Shown here piece after piece: positions 1 to 9,729 of a DNA stretch of 64,000 nt. The notes below the pieces were generated by a model. The model worked only from the letters and a program-made list of their open reading frames with translations. It was not told the DNA's origin and ran no database searches. A program made the translations under genes and the position numbers. Within the stretch, counting starts at the first letter, position 1. Each line of letters begins with the position of its first letter. This stretch comes from Marinomonas transparens (GTDB taxonomy: Bacteria > Pseudomonadota > Gammaproteobacteria > Pseudomonadales > Marinomonadaceae), in assembly GCF_016463975.1 (NCBI RefSeq), contig NZ_JAEMNX010000006.1, positions 121,943 to 185,942 of the forward strand, read 5' to 3'.

Positions 1-384
1 GGTGGCATTATTGAAGAATATGCATCGGAAGACGCTACTGTCGTGATTGGTTGCGCAATTGATCCCAGTGTTGGTGATGAAATGCGAGTCACGGTGGTTG
101 CTACTGGTTTGGAAGGGCGGTCTGCAGTGGAAATGAAATCTGCTGTTGGTGAATCTGTCGTCTCTCAGCCGGTTACGACTAAGGTGGAGCAAGTTGTTGA
201 AGAGAAAAGCTCTCAGCCTGTTGCTAAGCCTATGTCATCCCCTTCGGAAACAATGAGGGTGGAGGTTGTGGAGAAAAACTCAGAAGTAGAAAAGGCGGAT
301 TCTAATGAATCTAGCTCTGCTTCGAGTAACGATAAATTATCGTATTTGGACATTCCGGCATTTTTACGTCGTCAAGCGGACTAA
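1..384 (+). CDS. ftsZ: Cell division protein FtsZ, C-terminal part (gene begins before the window)
   Basis: The reading frame is open from base 1 and ends at a TAA at 382-384, so only the last 127 residues are present. The first 30 or so residues match the end of the FtsZ C-terminal domain (IGCAIDPSVGDEMRVTVVATG). A hydrophilic Ser/Glu/Val-rich linker follows, and then the conserved terminal peptide LDIPAFLRRQAD. In the FtsZ family that peptide docks FtsA and ZipA. FtsZ is the tubulin-like GTPase that forms the cytokinetic ring. The position directly before lpxC and secA is the usual end of the dcw cluster in gammaproteobacteria. The GTP-binding domain lies outside the window. Confidence 0.97.
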   Translation, partial: GGIIEEYASEDATVVIGCAIDPSVGDEMRVTVVATGLEGRSAVEMKSAVGESVVSQPVTTKVEQVVEEKSSQPVAKPMSSPSETMRVEVVEKNSEVEKADSNESSSASSNDKLSYLDIPAFLRRQAD

Positions 385-490
385 ATTGCGCAAAAACGAA
401 GCATGGTAAAGACTCTGGATTGTATGAAAGTTGTATCATTGATACTATCTTGTAAAGAAATGTATCTCGTCATAAAAGTGTAGGAATATA

Positions 491-1408
491 ATGGTACGTC
501 AACACACATTAAAAAACATTATTCGAGCTACTGGAGTGGGTTTACACTCTGGCGAGAAGGTGTATTTGACATTAAAGCCCGCCCCTGTAAATACTGGTAT
601 TGTATTTGTGCGCACAGACTTGGATCCCGTTGTAGAGATTCATGGTGATGCGCGAGCAGTTGGCTCAACTAACTTTGCAACGGCTTTGTGTCAGGGCGAT
701 GTGAAGGTTAGTACCGTGGAACATCTATTGTCAGCTATGGCTGGTTTGGGTGTCGATAACGCTTACGTTGAAGTGAGTGCTAGTGAAGTTCCTCTTATGG
801 ATGGTAGTGCTAGTCCTTTTGTTTTCCTCCTTCAGTCAGCAGGCCTTGAAGAGCAAAATGCTCCTAAGCGCTTTATCAAAATCAAAAAGCCTATTCGTGT
901 TGATGAAGATGATAAGTATGCGACACTTGAGCCTCATTCTGGTTTTCGTTTGTCATTCACGATTGATTTTCAGCATCCGGCGATTGGTGAAGATGTCCAA
1001 AATACTTCTTTTGACTTCTCAACGACTACTTTTGTAAAAGAAATTAGTCGTGCAAGAACGTTTGGTTTCATGAAGGACTTAGAATACTTCAAGAACAACA
1101 ATCTTGCTCGCGGTGCAAACATGGAGAACGCAATCGTTCTTGATGATTACCGCGTACTGAATGATGAAGGCTTGCGTTACCGTGATGAATTAGTTCGTCA
1201 TAAAGTCTTGGATGCCATTGGCGATCTTTACCTTCTTGGTCATAGTTTGATTGGTGAATATAAGGCTTACAAATCAGGTCACGCATTAAATAATAAGCTT
1301 TTACTGGCTTTGCTTGAGCAGCAAGATGCTTGGGAATATGTGGTGTTTGAAGATGCAGCACAAATAACGCCTATCTCTTATACGGAACCCGCATTCGTTG
1401 GTGGTTAA
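491..1408 (+). CDS. lpxC: UDP-3-O-acyl-N-acetylglucosamine deacetylase
   Basis: This zinc enzyme carries out the committed step of lipid A synthesis, removing acetate from UDP-3-O-acyl-GlcNAc in the cytoplasm. The product has 305 residues, the normal family length. The metal site is visible: Glu77-His78 in STVEHLL, and His237 and Asp241 in [14 protein letters not shown], one residue off the Escherichia coli numbering. The start is an ATG behind a TAGGA ribosome site (481-485). It lies 106 bp after ftsZ and is closed by an intrinsic terminator at 1436-1465, so it is probably transcribed with the division cluster. In enterics LpxC abundance is controlled by FtsH proteolysis; the sequence says nothing about this here. 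Confidence 0.98.
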   Translation: MVRQHTLKNIIRATGVGLHSGEKVYLTLKPAPVNTGIVFVRTDLDPVVEIHGDARAVGSTNFATALCQGDVKVSTVEHLLSAMAGLGVDNAYVEVSASEVPLMDGSASPFVFLLQSAGLEEQNAPKRFIKIKKPIRVDEDDKYATLEPHSGFRLSFTIDFQHPAIGEDVQNTSFDFSTTTFVKEISRARTFGFMKDLEYFKNNNLARGANMENAIVLDDYRVLNDEGLRYRDELVRHKVLDAIGDLYLLGHSLIGEYKAYKSGHALNNKLLLALLEQQDAWEYVVFEDAAQITPISYTEPAFVGG

Positions 1409-1435
1409 TGAGTGATTGAATCTTAATCGATTTTT

Positions 1436-1465
1436 AAAAAGCCAGGCATTTTGTCTGGCTTTTTT
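1436..1465 (+). terminator. Rho-independent terminator after lpxC
   Basis: A perfect 10-bp stem (AAAAAGCCAG pairing with CTGGCTTTTT) with a short loop is followed by a T-run. It sits 27 bp after the lpxC stop and separates lpxC from secA. Confidence 0.85.
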
Positions 1466-1551
1466 GCGTTTAGGTCCTTGATATTTCATGTTTTGTCACA
1501 CATTACCATGGTAGACTCTAACAATTACTAATTGGCTACGTTGAATTTAAA

Positions 1552-4260
1552 ATGCTTGGAACCGTCATTAAAAAAATCATCGGTACAAAGAATGACCGAG
1601 AAGTGAAACGATTTGGAAAAACTGTTACTCAAGTTAACCAATATGAAGAATCATTTGGTAAGTTATCGGATGATGGACTTACCGCTAAAACGAATGAGTT
1701 TCGTGCTCGAATAGAGAAAGGAGAATCTCTAGACTCTTTGTTGCCGGAAGCCTTTGCTGTAGTGCGAGAGGCTAGCAGCCGAGTGATGGGAATGCGTCAC
1801 TTTGACGTCCAATTGATCGGTGGCATGGTGCTAAATGAAGGTAAGATTTCTGAAATGCGTACAGGTGAAGGTAAAACGCTAGTTGCTACCCTAGCTGTTT
1901 ATCTGAACGCTTTATCTTCTAAGGGGGTGCACGTTGTTACGGTAAACGATTATTTGGCTAAGCGTGATGCAAATTGGATGCGCCCCTTATACGAATTTCT
2001 TGATATGAGTGTTGGTGTTGTTTTTTCTGGACAAGAAAGGGACGAGAAAAAAAGCGCTTATTTGTGTGATATTACTTATGGAACCAATAACGAATTTGGT
2101 TTTGATTATTTACGCGATAATATGGTTTTTCGCTTTGAAGATCGTGTGCAGAGAGATCTTAATTTTGCCGTAGTGGATGAGGTCGATTCGATCTTAATTG
2201 ATGAAGCAAGGACTCCGCTGATTATCTCTGGTGCGGTGGAAGATAGTTCTGAACAGTATAGAAAAATTAACTTGCTCGCCCCTTTGCTTGTTAAGCAGGA
2301 AGAGGTTGGAGGTGAAGACGTCGAACCTACTGGTCATTATGTTTATGATGAATCTCAACGCAGCATTGAGTTAACAGAAGAGGGGCACTCTTTTGTAGAG
2401 GGGTGGCTGGTTCAGCAAGAGATGCTTGCTGAGGGCGACAGCTTGTATGCGGCGGGTAACCTATCTCTGCTTCATCATGTTCATGCTTGTTTGAAAGCAC
2501 ATATTATTTTCAAGAAGAATGTCGATTACGTTATTCAAGATGATCAAATCGTTATTGTCGATGAGCATACTGGTCGAACCATGGTTGGTCGTCGCTGGTC
2601 TGAAGGTATTCACCAAGCAGTAGAGGCAAAAGAAGGTGTAACCATTCAGGCTGAGAGTCAGACGCTTGCTTCTACGACTTTCCAGAACTATTTCCGGTTA
2701 TATGACAAGCTTTCTGGTATGACAGGAACGGCTGATACTGAGGCGTTTGAGTTTCAGCAAATTTATGGACTGTCTGTTATTGTGGTGCCGACAAATCGAC
2801 AAGTTCAGCGTAAAGATTTCAATGACTTAATTTATATGTCAACAGAAGACAAATTTGAAGCCATTGTGTTGGATATTGAAGAAAACGTAAAACAAGGTCG
2901 CCCTGTGCTAGTGGGTACGGCTTCTATTGAATATTCAGAATTACTTTCTAACTACCTTTCAAAGAAAAATGTTAAACATAATGTTCTTAATGCTAAACAG
3001 CATGAGCGCGAGGCTGAAATTGTTGCGGAAGCGGGTAGTCCTGGTGCAGTAACTATTGCAACCAATATGGCTGGTCGTGGTACAGATATCGTTTTGGGTG
3101 GTAATTTACAGGTTGAAATTGCTCAACTGGGTGAAGGTGCTAGCCAAGAAAAAGTTGATGCTTTGAAAGCGGATTGGAAAGTTAGAAACGAATCAGTTTT
3201 AGCGGCTGGAGGCTTGCATATAATTGGTACTGAACGTCATGAATCTCGTCGCATAGATAATCAATTGCGTGGCCGTTCTGGTCGTCAGGGAGATGTTGGT
3301 TCCTCGCGATTCTATTTATCGCTAGAAGATAATCTGATGCGTATTTTTATGTCCGATCGCATTAAAAAAATGATGTTGGCTCTCGGTATGGAGAAAGGCG
3401 AAGCCATTGAGCATAAGATGGTTTCTAACGCGATTGAGAAGGCTCAGCGTAAAGTTGAAGGCCGTAACTTTGATATTCGTAAGCAGCTTTTAGAATACGA
3501 TGACGTAGCGAATGATCAGCGTCAGGTTATTTACCGTCAGCGTTTTGAAATGATGACATCAGATGATTTATCTGAAGCTATCTTAGCAATGCGTGAAGAA
3601 GTTGTATCTGGTGTTATTGATGAGTTTGTTCCACCGCAAAGTATTTTTGATATGTGGGACTTGCAAGGTCTTGAAGAAAAAATCCGCAATGAGTTTGGTC
3701 TGGAGTTGCCTATTGTTCAATGGGTGGAAGACGATAAAAAGCTTTATGAAGAGCCTCTACGCCAGAAAATCCTGGATGGCTTTCTGGAAGATTATGCTGC
3801 AAAAGAAGCTATTGCTGGAGGTGACTCTCTTAGAGGATTTGAGAAGCAAGTGCTTCTACAGGTTCTTGATACCTTGTGGAAAGAACACCTTCAGACCATG
3901 GACATGCTTCGACAAGGAATACATTTACGTGGTTATGCTCAGAAAAACCCAAAGCAAGAGTACAAGCGTGAGGCGTTTGAGCTATTTCAAAGCTTATTAG
4001 AGCAAATTAAGTTTGAAGTGATTCAAATTGTTACTCGTGTGAAGGTGCAGTCTGCCGAAGAAGCAGAAAAGATTGAGCAAGCACGCCGTGAGCAAGAAGC
4101 AAAAACAACGATGAATATGTCTCATGCTTCCAGCTCCGTCATGGGAGACTCTGCGCCATCTGCTGAGGCTGGCAGTGAATTTCCAAAGGTGGGGCGAAAC
4201 GAGCCTTGCCCATGTGGTTCAGGCAAAAAATACAAGCAATGTCACGGTCGTTTAGTTTAA
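1552..4260 (+). CDS. secA: Preprotein translocase ATPase SecA
   Basis: SecA is the motor ATPase that pushes unfolded preproteins through SecYEG. The 902-residue product has the full family layout. Walker A is MRTGEGKT near residue 101-108, and the DEAD-type Walker B is [15 protein letters not shown] near 207. The second helicase domain has [14 protein letters not shown] and GRSGRQGD. The C-terminal zinc motif [14 protein letters not shown] binds SecB and phospholipid in the family. No clear Shine-Dalgarno precedes the ATG. The 143-bp gap to lpxC contains no secM-like secretion monitor, so the enterobacterial SecM arrest control appears absent. argJ and mutT follow closely, probably in the same transcript. 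Confidence 0.98.
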   Translation: MLGTVIKKIIGTKNDREVKRFGKTVTQVNQYEESFGKLSDDGLTAKTNEFRARIEKGESLDSLLPEAFAVVREASSRVMGMRHFDVQLIGGMVLNEGKISEMRTGEGKTLVATLAVYLNALSSKGVHVVTVNDYLAKRDANWMRPLYEFLDMSVGVVFSGQERDEKKSAYLCDITYGTNNEFGFDYLRDNMVFRFEDRVQRDLNFAVVDEVDSILIDEARTPLIISGAVEDSSEQYRKINLLAPLLVKQEEVGGEDVEPTGHYVYDESQRSIELTEEGHSFVEGWLVQQEMLAEGDSLYAAGNLSLLHHVHACLKAHIIFKKNVDYVIQDDQIVIVDEHTGRTMVGRRWSEGIHQAVEAKEGVTIQAESQTLASTTFQNYFRLYDKLSGMTGTADTEAFEFQQIYGLSVIVVPTNRQVQRKDFNDLIYMSTEDKFEAIVLDIEENVKQGRPVLVGTASIEYSELLSNYLSKKNVKHNVLNAKQHEREAEIVAEAGSPGAVTIATNMAGRGTDIVLGGNLQVEIAQLGEGASQEKVDALKADWKVRNESVLAAGGLHIIGTERHESRRIDNQLRGRSGRQGDVGSSRFYLSLEDNLMRIFMSDRIKKMMLALGMEKGEAIEHKMVSNAIEKAQRKVEGRNFDIRKQLLEYDDVANDQRQVIYRQRFEMMTSDDLSEAILAMREEVVSGVIDEFVPPQSIFDMWDLQGLEEKIRNEFGLELPIVQWVEDDKKLYEEPLRQKILDGFLEDYAAKEAIAGGDSLRGFEKQVLLQVLDTLWKEHLQTMDMLRQGIHLRGYAQKNPKQEYKREAFELFQSLLEQIKFEVIQIVTRVKVQSAEEAEKIEQARREQEAKTTMNMSHASSSVMGDSAPSAEAGSEFPKVGRNEPCPCGSGKKYKQCHGRLV

Positions 4261-4277
4261 GAGAAGGTAGAGTTTAA

Positions 4278-5498
4278 ATGGCGGTAGGGTTACATGATTT
4301 TCCTAATATCCCTGAGATTAAAGGGGTGCGCATTGGTGTTGCTGAAGCAGGAATAAAAAAGCCGAATAAGAAAGATTTGGTGGTTTTTGAGTTGTGTGAA
4401 GGGGCTTCGGTGACGGGGGTTTTTACACAGAATGCGTTTTGTGCTGCACCGGTACGAATTTGTCAAAAGCACTTAGGGAAATCGGCAAGTCGATATTTAT
4501 TGATTAATACAGGTAATGCGAATGCTGGAACGGGTCAGCTTGGATTGGATGATGCCTTAAGAGCGTGTCAGGTATTGGCTGATCAGGCCGATACGGCTAT
4601 TGAATCTATATTGCCATTTTCAACGGGGGTGATAGGTGAGCCTCTCCCCGTGGATAAAATCATTTCTGCTATTCCTTCAGCACTAAATAACTTATCTGCT
4701 GATAACTGGTATTCAGCAGGTGTAGGTATTATGACAACTGATACCTTGCCTAAAGGTTCTGTACGTACTTTTGATTTCGCAGGTAAACAATACACGATTG
4801 CGGGTGTTTCAAAGGGCGCAGGAATGATTCGTCCTAATATGGCGACCATGCTTGGTTATGTCTTTAGTGATATTGCGATGAGTGTTGATGTTCTGCAATC
4901 TATATTGAAAGAAGTGGTTAATAAAAGTTTTAATAGAATTACGGTAGACAGTGATACTTCTACTAATGATTCTTGTATCGCTGTTGCTACGGGCTTGGCT
5001 GGTAATGATGAAATTACATCAGCCAATGAACCTTTAGCTCAAGCCTTTATTCAGGCCTTTACAGAAGTGATGCAAGAGCTTGCTCATGCTATTGTCCGTG
5101 ATGGTGAGGGCGCAACTAAGTTTGTGACGGTTGAGGTGAGTGGTGCTGCGATTGAGCAGGATGCGACTAAAGTGGCCTTTGAAATCGCACATTCTCCGTT
5201 AGTGAAAACGGCATTGTTTGCTTCGGATCCTAATTGGGGGCGTATTTTGGCTGTTGTTGGCCGTGCAGGTGTTGAAGGCTTGGATGTAGATGCTGTTCAG
5301 CTTCATATTAATGGTGTTGAGATTGCCCGTAATGGCGGTCTTTCTCCAGATTATTCTGAAGAGCTAGGTCAAGCTGCTATGGCGCCAGAAGAGATTCACA
5401 TCCTTGTTGATCTAGGGGTGGGAAATGCGTCTGATACGGTATGGACAACAGACTTTTCTCATGAATACGTTACTATTAATGCTGATTACCGCACATGA
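4278..5498 (+). CDS. argJ: Bifunctional glutamate N-acetyltransferase / amino-acid acetyltransferase ArgJ
   Basis: ArgJ transfers the acetyl group from N-acetylornithine to glutamate, recycling acetate in arginine synthesis. Some homologues also use acetyl-CoA for the first step. The 406-residue product contains the self-cleavage site family motif KGAGMIRPNMATMLG, where Thr190 (in ATML) should become the N-terminal nucleophile of the beta chain. Other family blocks, such as TVDSDTSTNDS and DPNWGRILA, are present. The gene begins 17 bp after secA and its stop overlaps the mutT start (ATGA), indicating translational coupling. argJ between secA and mutT is also found in Pseudomonas-type genomes. 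Confidence 0.97.
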   Translation: MAVGLHDFPNIPEIKGVRIGVAEAGIKKPNKKDLVVFELCEGASVTGVFTQNAFCAAPVRICQKHLGKSASRYLLINTGNANAGTGQLGLDDALRACQVLADQADTAIESILPFSTGVIGEPLPVDKIISAIPSALNNLSADNWYSAGVGIMTTDTLPKGSVRTFDFAGKQYTIAGVSKGAGMIRPNMATMLGYVFSDIAMSVDVLQSILKEVVNKSFNRITVDSDTSTNDSCIAVATGLAGNDEITSANEPLAQAFIQAFTEVMQELAHAIVRDGEGATKFVTVEVSGAAIEQDATKVAFEIAHSPLVKTALFASDPNWGRILAVVGRAGVEGLDVDAVQLHINGVEIARNGGLSPDYSEELGQAAMAPEEIHILVDLGVGNASDTVWTTDFSHEYVTINADYRT

Positions 5499-5878
5499 AG
5501 CTAGTTAGGGTATCTGCTGGAATTATTACTCGTAATGATCAGGTATTTATTGCCTTGCGTAAACCTGATCAACACCAGGGGGATCTTTGGGAGTTTCCTG
5601 GCGGGAAATGTGATCAAGATGAATCGCCAGAATCGGCTTTAGTTCGTGAGCTGGAAGAAGAGTGTGGTATTGCGGTTCGCCGTTGTGTGCTTTTCAAGAC
5701 AGTATCCCATGACTATGGAGATAAGTTAGTTGAGCTTTTCTTTTTTCAAGTCGATGACTTTGAAGGGGAGCCTTCTGGACAGGAAGGGCAGGAGGTTCGT
5801 TGGGTCTCTATGTCTCATTTATTATCTTATGATTTTCCTGAAGCTAACAAGGTGATAGTGGAAGCCTTGACTGCTTAG
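5495..5878 (+). CDS. mutT: 8-oxo-dGTP diphosphatase (Nudix hydrolase) MutT
   Basis: MutT hydrolyses oxidised dGTP to the monophosphate, preventing A:T to C:G mutations. The 127-residue protein has a complete Nudix box at residues 37-59 (G37, E43, then RELEEECGI at 51-59), which supplies the Mg2+-binding glutamates. Length and the N-terminal strand VSAGIITRNDQVFIALR agree with MutT of E. coli, which also lies downstream of secA. The ATG overlaps the argJ stop by four bases. A bidirectional terminator follows at 5900-5926. Nudix specificity cannot be fully proven from sequence, but the context supports MutT. Confidence 0.93.
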   Translation: MKLVRVSAGIITRNDQVFIALRKPDQHQGDLWEFPGGKCDQDESPESALVRELEEECGIAVRRCVLFKTVSHDYGDKLVELFFFQVDDFEGEPSGQEGQEVRWVSMSHLLSYDFPEANKVIVEALTA

Positions 5879-5899
5879 TTTTTTGTTTGTTATTGATAG

Positions 5900-5926
5900 A
5901 AAAAGAGCCTCGCATGAGGCTCTTTT
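5900..5926. terminator. Convergent terminator between mutT and the response regulator
   Basis: AAAAGAGCCTC and GAGGCTCTTTT form an 11-bp stem around a GCAT loop, with A-tract and T-tract on the two sides. It can therefore end transcription of both converging genes. Confidence 0.85.
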
Positions 5927-5933
5927 ATTGCTT

Positions 5934-6731
5934 TTAATTTAATATTTGTGCTAGTAGTTGTCTTACAACACTCGGCTCGAAAGGCTTACCACATATGGCA
6001 TCTACGCCTTCTTGAGCAATATTAGAAAGCTGTCTATCTTCTGAATTTGAGCTCACCATTAATATAGGGATGTGTGCCAGGTTAGGGTCTTGGCGAACGG
6101 CTTCTGTGAGTTCTCTGCCATCCATCTCGGGCATATTGTAATCTGTTACAATTAAATCAAATTCTTCTATTGCAAGTAGCTCTATTGCCTCTTTTCCATT
6201 CTCGGCGAATTGAATTAATTCTATCCCCATCGTATTCAGTGTTTTGCTGACGTGTTTACGTGCCAATCGGCTATCATCAGTGACAAGGACTCTTAGGGTT
6301 TTAGGGTCAAACATTTCTAGATCTATTTCTTCTTCTACCACTAGATCTAGTGTGGCATGAATTGCTCTAGCAAGATCTTTTTTAGTGAAGGGTTTAGGTA
6401 ATATTGCGAGTACACCAGATTGTCTTAAATGCTCTAGCATGTTTCTGTTTCTTTCACTAGAAATGAGCATAAAGCACTGGTCTTCAGTGTCTTCATTGTT
6501 TCTAATTTTATCGATTAAATCATTTGCTGAGCCGTCAGGCAGGTACATTGAAGAGATGATTAAATCCGGTGGAAATGAAGTAAGAGCGTCTAAAGTCTCT
6601 TGAATATTGTTGGCGTATTCAATCTGCTTAATTCCCGCATCTTCTAGAGCTTTAACAATGATCTTTTTTTGGGTGTCGGAGGGTTCTACAAGAAGGAAGG
6701 ATAGGTCACTGATTGCTGCGTAGGTGCTCAT
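5934..6731 (-). CDS. Response regulator with two receiver domains, the first degenerate
   Basis: The 265-residue protein consists of two CheY-like receiver domains and no output domain. The second (about 145-265) is intact: acidic pair Asp152-Asp153, phosphoacceptor Asp197 in FDLIVTDYNMPEMDG, and lysine in GKPF. The first (about 8-130) has Ser61 where the phosphoacceptor Asp should be (DLIISSMYLPDG) and a single acidic residue at the usual pair (VEPSD). It is therefore unlikely to be phosphorylated, though its KPF lysine remains. Such stand-alone double receivers act by protein-protein contacts in chemotaxis-like or phosphorelay systems. No histidine kinase is adjacent, so the partner is unknown. 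It is convergent with mutT and divergent from ppiC. Confidence 0.9.
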   Translation of the reverse strand: MSTYAAISDLSFLLVEPSDTQKKIIVKALEDAGIKQIEYANNIQETLDALTSFPPDLIISSMYLPDGSANDLIDKIRNNEDTEDQCFMLISSERNRNMLEHLRQSGVLAILPKPFTKKDLARAIHATLDLVVEEEIDLEMFDPKTLRVLVTDDSRLARKHVSKTLNTMGIELIQFAENGKEAIELLAIEEFDLIVTDYNMPEMDGRELTEAVRQDPNLAHIPILMVSSNSEDRQLSNIAQEGVDAICGKPFEPSVVRQLLAQILN

Positions 6732-6860
6732 ATTAGATTTAGCCTTATTTTTTCGTGCAAATGCAGATTTATTAAATTTGGTTGTTTATTCATTCTAATC
6801 TTACCTTATTAAATAGGTTAATATGTTTCGATTGGTTAATCTATAGGAAGAGGAGTTGAA

Positions 6861-7139
6861 ATGGCGACTGCTAGTGCGTGTCATATTCTAGTTAAAACAA
6901 AAGCAGAGGCTGAGTCTATTAAGATAAAATTAGACAAGGGGGCGGATTTTTACAAGTTAGCAAAGCAGTTTTCAACCTGTCCATCTGGCAAGAAAGGTGG
7001 TGACCTCGGGGAGTTTCGTAGAGGCGATATGGTTCCAGCCTTTGATAAAGTGGTATTTAATGGTCCGCTATTGAAGGTGCAGGGGCCTGTGAAGACTCAG
7101 TTTGGGTTCCATTTAATAAAGGTTTTGTACCGTTCTTGA
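6861..7139 (+). CDS. ppiC: Small parvulin-type peptidyl-prolyl cis-trans isomerase
   Basis: This 92-residue cytoplasmic protein is a single rotamase domain, the size of PpiC of E. coli. Family landmarks are [10 protein letters not shown] at the start, the [13 protein letters not shown] loop, and the closing [15 protein letters not shown] strand (here [12 protein letters not shown]). It would isomerise prolyl bonds during protein folding. There is no signal peptide. A purine-rich ribosome site (GGAAGAGGAG at 6847-6856) lies before the ATG. The next gene follows after 22 bp and is probably co-transcribed. Confidence 0.93.
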   Translation: MATASACHILVKTKAEAESIKIKLDKGADFYKLAKQFSTCPSGKKGGDLGEFRRGDMVPAFDKVVFNGPLLKVQGPVKTQFGFHLIKVLYRS

Positions 7140-7161
7140 AATATTTAAAGGAAGTTGTGAG

Positions 7162-7587
7162 ATGAATGATCCAGTTCAACTTGATGCGCTTTACTTTGTT
7201 GCTCCGCAACTTGTAGAGCAAGACCTAGTGACATTAAAAAAAATGGGCTTTGAGCGCGTCATTAATAATCGCCCTGATCATGAAGTTGATGATCAACCAT
7301 TAGGGAGTGATCTGCAAAAGGCTGCTGACTTGCTGGGCATGGAGTACATTAGTAATCCTATTGATTTGGCGCATTTGTCACAATCGCATGTTGGTTTACA
7401 GGGTGAGTCTTTATCCGTCGATAAGAAGACTATTGCTTTTTGTCGTACAGGAACGCGATCTTCAGTGTTATGGGTATTACTTAATAATGCTAAAGGTAAG
7501 GATTATAAAGAGCTTGTATCATTTGTATCTGCAAAAGGGTTTGATTTGTTACGATGTGCGTCGGCGATGGATCCTTTATCGCGATAG
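7162..7587 (+). CDS. DUF442 / TIGR01244-type protein tyrosine phosphatase-like protein
   Basis: The 141-residue protein resembles the DUF442 family (the N-terminal domain of beta-lactamase-hydrolase-like proteins). These have a phosphatase/rhodanese-like fold. The conserved start region (YFVAPQLVEQDLVTLKKMGFERVINNRPDHE) and the active-site loop CRTGTRS at residues 94-100 are present. In better studied members this fold is linked to sulfide or oxidative stress enzymes, but the substrate of free-standing versions is not established. It has an AAGGAAG ribosome site, lies 22 bp downstream of ppiC and ends before the XRE-cupin gene. Confidence 0.8.
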   Translation: MNDPVQLDALYFVAPQLVEQDLVTLKKMGFERVINNRPDHEVDDQPLGSDLQKAADLLGMEYISNPIDLAHLSQSHVGLQGESLSVDKKTIAFCRTGTRSSVLWVLLNNAKGKDYKELVSFVSAKGFDLLRCASAMDPLSR

Positions 7588-7645
7588 TATGCTGATAAAG
7601 GCCTGATCGAGTGAATTTTTGGTATAGAAGTCGTATTGGTGAGTT

Positions 7646-8257
7646 ATGGTAAGTCGTCCATCATTGGAAACGGCCACAGCGTCAGACCCTGATCGCTTTG
7701 TTGAGCCGTTAGAGTTAGGTAAGCGTGTTAAGGAAATCCGCCTTTCAAGGGGGTGGACTCTTGAGGAGGTTGGGAAGCGGACTGGTATTGCCCGGTCGAC
7801 GTTATCAAAAATAGAAAATGACCAAGTATCACCAAGCTTTACTATTGTTCAGAAGCTGATCAAGGGCTTGGAGATGGATTTGCCGCAACTTTTTGTTGAG
7901 GCAAGTGAGCACTCGATAGCGGGTAGAAGGGACATTACGCGTAAAGGAAAAGGAGAGCCACACCCTACGGCGACTTATGAGCATGAACTGCTTAATTTCT
8001 CCATTAGCCGGAAAAAAATGGTGCCATTTAAAACTAAGGTCCGAGCTAGATCTTTTGATGAATTTAAAGAATGGGTTCGTCATGATGGAGAAGAGTTTCT
8101 TTTGGTATTGCAGGGTAAAATTAATTTTTTCTCTGAACTCTATGAACCAATTGAATTAAAAGAAGGAGACAGTGTGTATTATGATGCCACCATGGGGCAT
8201 GCGGTGGTCTCTTTGTCTGTAAAGGACGCAGAAATACTTTGGGTTGTTGCGCGCTAA
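7646..8257 (+). CDS. XRE-family transcriptional regulator with C-terminal cupin domain
   Basis: The 203-residue protein has a helix-turn-helix of the XRE/Cro type at about residues 24-80. The segment [20 protein letters not shown] is followed by the recognition helix [17 protein letters not shown] cupin-like sensor domain follows at about 125-200 ([30 protein letters not shown]). Proteins of this layout (PuuR-like) bind small molecules in the cupin barrel and control catabolic or stress genes. The likely targets are not obvious here. The neighbouring DAHP synthase gene starts 47 bp downstream, so regulation of it is possible but unproven. Confidence 0.88.
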   Translation: MVSRPSLETATASDPDRFVEPLELGKRVKEIRLSRGWTLEEVGKRTGIARSTLSKIENDQVSPSFTIVQKLIKGLEMDLPQLFVEASEHSIAGRRDITRKGKGEPHPTATYEHELLNFSISRKKMVPFKTKVRARSFDEFKEWVRHDGEEFLLVLQGKINFFSELYEPIELKEGDSVYYDATMGHAVVSLSVKDAEILWVVAR

Positions 8258-8304
8258 GTGACGGTTCAATACATATTATAAATAAAACTAAGGTTGTAGA
8301 TATT

Positions 8305-9651
8305 ATGAAGCAATGGGGTTTAACAAGTTGGAGGGGTAAAGAAGCGCTACAGCAGCCGGTTTATCCTAATGCAGAACACCTAGCGCAAGTAGAAAGTTCG
8401 TTGGAAAAAATGCCTCCTCTTGTTTTTGCTGGTGAAGCGCGTCAACTAAAAAATGCCTTAGCGCAAGTCGCTAATGGGCATTCTTTTTTATTACAGGGTG
8501 GGGATTGCGCAGAAAGTTTTGCGGAATTTCATGCGAATAACATACGCGACACTTTTAAAGTAATGTTGCAGATGGCGGTTGTGCTTACCTATGCTGGTAA
8601 ATGTCCTATTGTTAAAGTAGGTCGTATGGCTGGTCAATTTGCCAAACCTAGATCTGCCGGATCAGAAACGATAAATGGTGTTGAATTACCAAGTTATCGC
8701 GGTGATATTATTAATGGCATAGAGTTTACTGAGCAAGCTAGACTTTCAGACCCAGAGCGTTTGGTTCAGGTTTACAATCAAAGTGCTTCGACGATGAATT
8801 TACTTCGTGCTTTTGCACAGGGTGGGTTGGCTGATTTGCATCAGGTTCATAAATGGAACCTAGATTTCTTGAACTCCAGCCCTGCCGGTGGACGTTTTCA
8901 AAGTGTGGCAGATAAAATTGATGATGCCCTGCAGTTTATGGAAGCATGTGGTGTTGGCGCAGGTCTTGGTCAACTTAAAGAAACGGAATTTTATACTTCC
9001 CATGAGGCCTTGCTATTACCTTATGAGCAGGCTTTAACGCGTCAGGATAGCTTCACTGGCGACTGGTATGATTGCTCTGCGCATATGTTGTGGATTGGAG
9101 ATCGTACGCGTCAATTGGATGGTGCCCATGTTGAGTTTTTGCGCGGTGTGAAAAACCCAATCGGCGTGAAAGCTGGTCCTTCCATGGATCCAGAAGACCT
9201 AGTGCGTCTTTGTGATGTGCTTAACCCTGAGAATGAGGCCGGTAGGTTAAATGTTATTGTTCGTATGGGGGCGGATAAAGTCGAAGAGGGTATGCCGGCA
9301 TTGATCCGAGCGATACAGCGAGAAGGTAAGCAGGTTGTTTGGAGTTGTGATCCAATGCATGGCAATACGATTAAGGCTTCCACTGGTTATAAGACACGCC
9401 GTGTTAATGATGTACTAAAAGAAGTGCAGCAATTCTTTCAGGTGCATAATGCTGAAGGAAGTTACGCGGGTGGTGTGCATTTCGAGATGACCGGACAGAA
9501 TGTGACGGAATGCGTTGGTGGTTCTTTTGAGGTGACAGAAGCGGATTTGGCTGACCGCTATCATACCCATTGTGATCCTAGATTGAATGCAGACCAGTCT
9601 TTAGAGCTTGCTTTTATGATTTCTGAAACGTTAAAGAAAGCAAGAAGTTAG
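8305..9651 (+). CDS. Class II 3-deoxy-7-phosphoheptulonate synthase (DAHP synthase)
   Basis: The enzyme condenses phosphoenolpyruvate and erythrose 4-phosphate, the first step of the shikimate pathway. The sequence belongs to the plant-like class II (AroA-II) family: [29 protein letters not shown]-type block [23 protein letters not shown] and [15 protein letters not shown]. The ATG at 8305 is preferred over an upstream in-frame ATG at 8239, which lies inside the preceding gene. From 8305 the protein begins [18 protein letters not shown], as in family members, and has 448 residues. The gene is followed by a strong terminator. Class II enzymes in gammaproteobacteria occur beside class I isozymes; which pathway it feeds cannot be told. 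Confidence 0.95.
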   Translation: MKQWGLTSWRGKEALQQPVYPNAEHLAQVESSLEKMPPLVFAGEARQLKNALAQVANGHSFLLQGGDCAESFAEFHANNIRDTFKVMLQMAVVLTYAGKCPIVKVGRMAGQFAKPRSAGSETINGVELPSYRGDIINGIEFTEQARLSDPERLVQVYNQSASTMNLLRAFAQGGLADLHQVHKWNLDFLNSSPAGGRFQSVADKIDDALQFMEACGVGAGLGQLKETEFYTSHEALLLPYEQALTRQDSFTGDWYDCSAHMLWIGDRTRQLDGAHVEFLRGVKNPIGVKAGPSMDPEDLVRLCDVLNPENEAGRLNVIVRMGADKVEEGMPALIRAIQREGKQVVWSCDPMHGNTIKASTGYKTRRVNDVLKEVQQFFQVHNAEGSYAGGVHFEMTGQNVTECVGGSFEVTEADLADRYHTHCDPRLNADQSLELAFMISETLKKARS

Positions 9652-9679
9652 CTTTTATCTAGCTAAGAATTGAGCGTAA

Positions 9680-9715
9680 AAAAAGCCCAGTTGAGTTATC
9701 TCAACTGGGCTTTTT
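9680..9715. terminator. Convergent terminator after DAHP synthase
   Basis: A 16-bp perfect stem (AAAAAGCCCAGTTGAG with CTCAACTGGGCTTTTT) lies around a short ATCT-type loop. It stands between the DAHP synthase stop and the convergent GIY-YIG gene and should work both ways. Confidence 0.9.
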
Positions 9716-9729
9716 GGTGGGCTTTATGA

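Noticed and set aside
8239..8304. Earlier ATG for the DAHP synthase
   Set aside because: It lies inside the XRE-cupin gene and adds 22 residues not typical for the family; ATG 8305 fits better.
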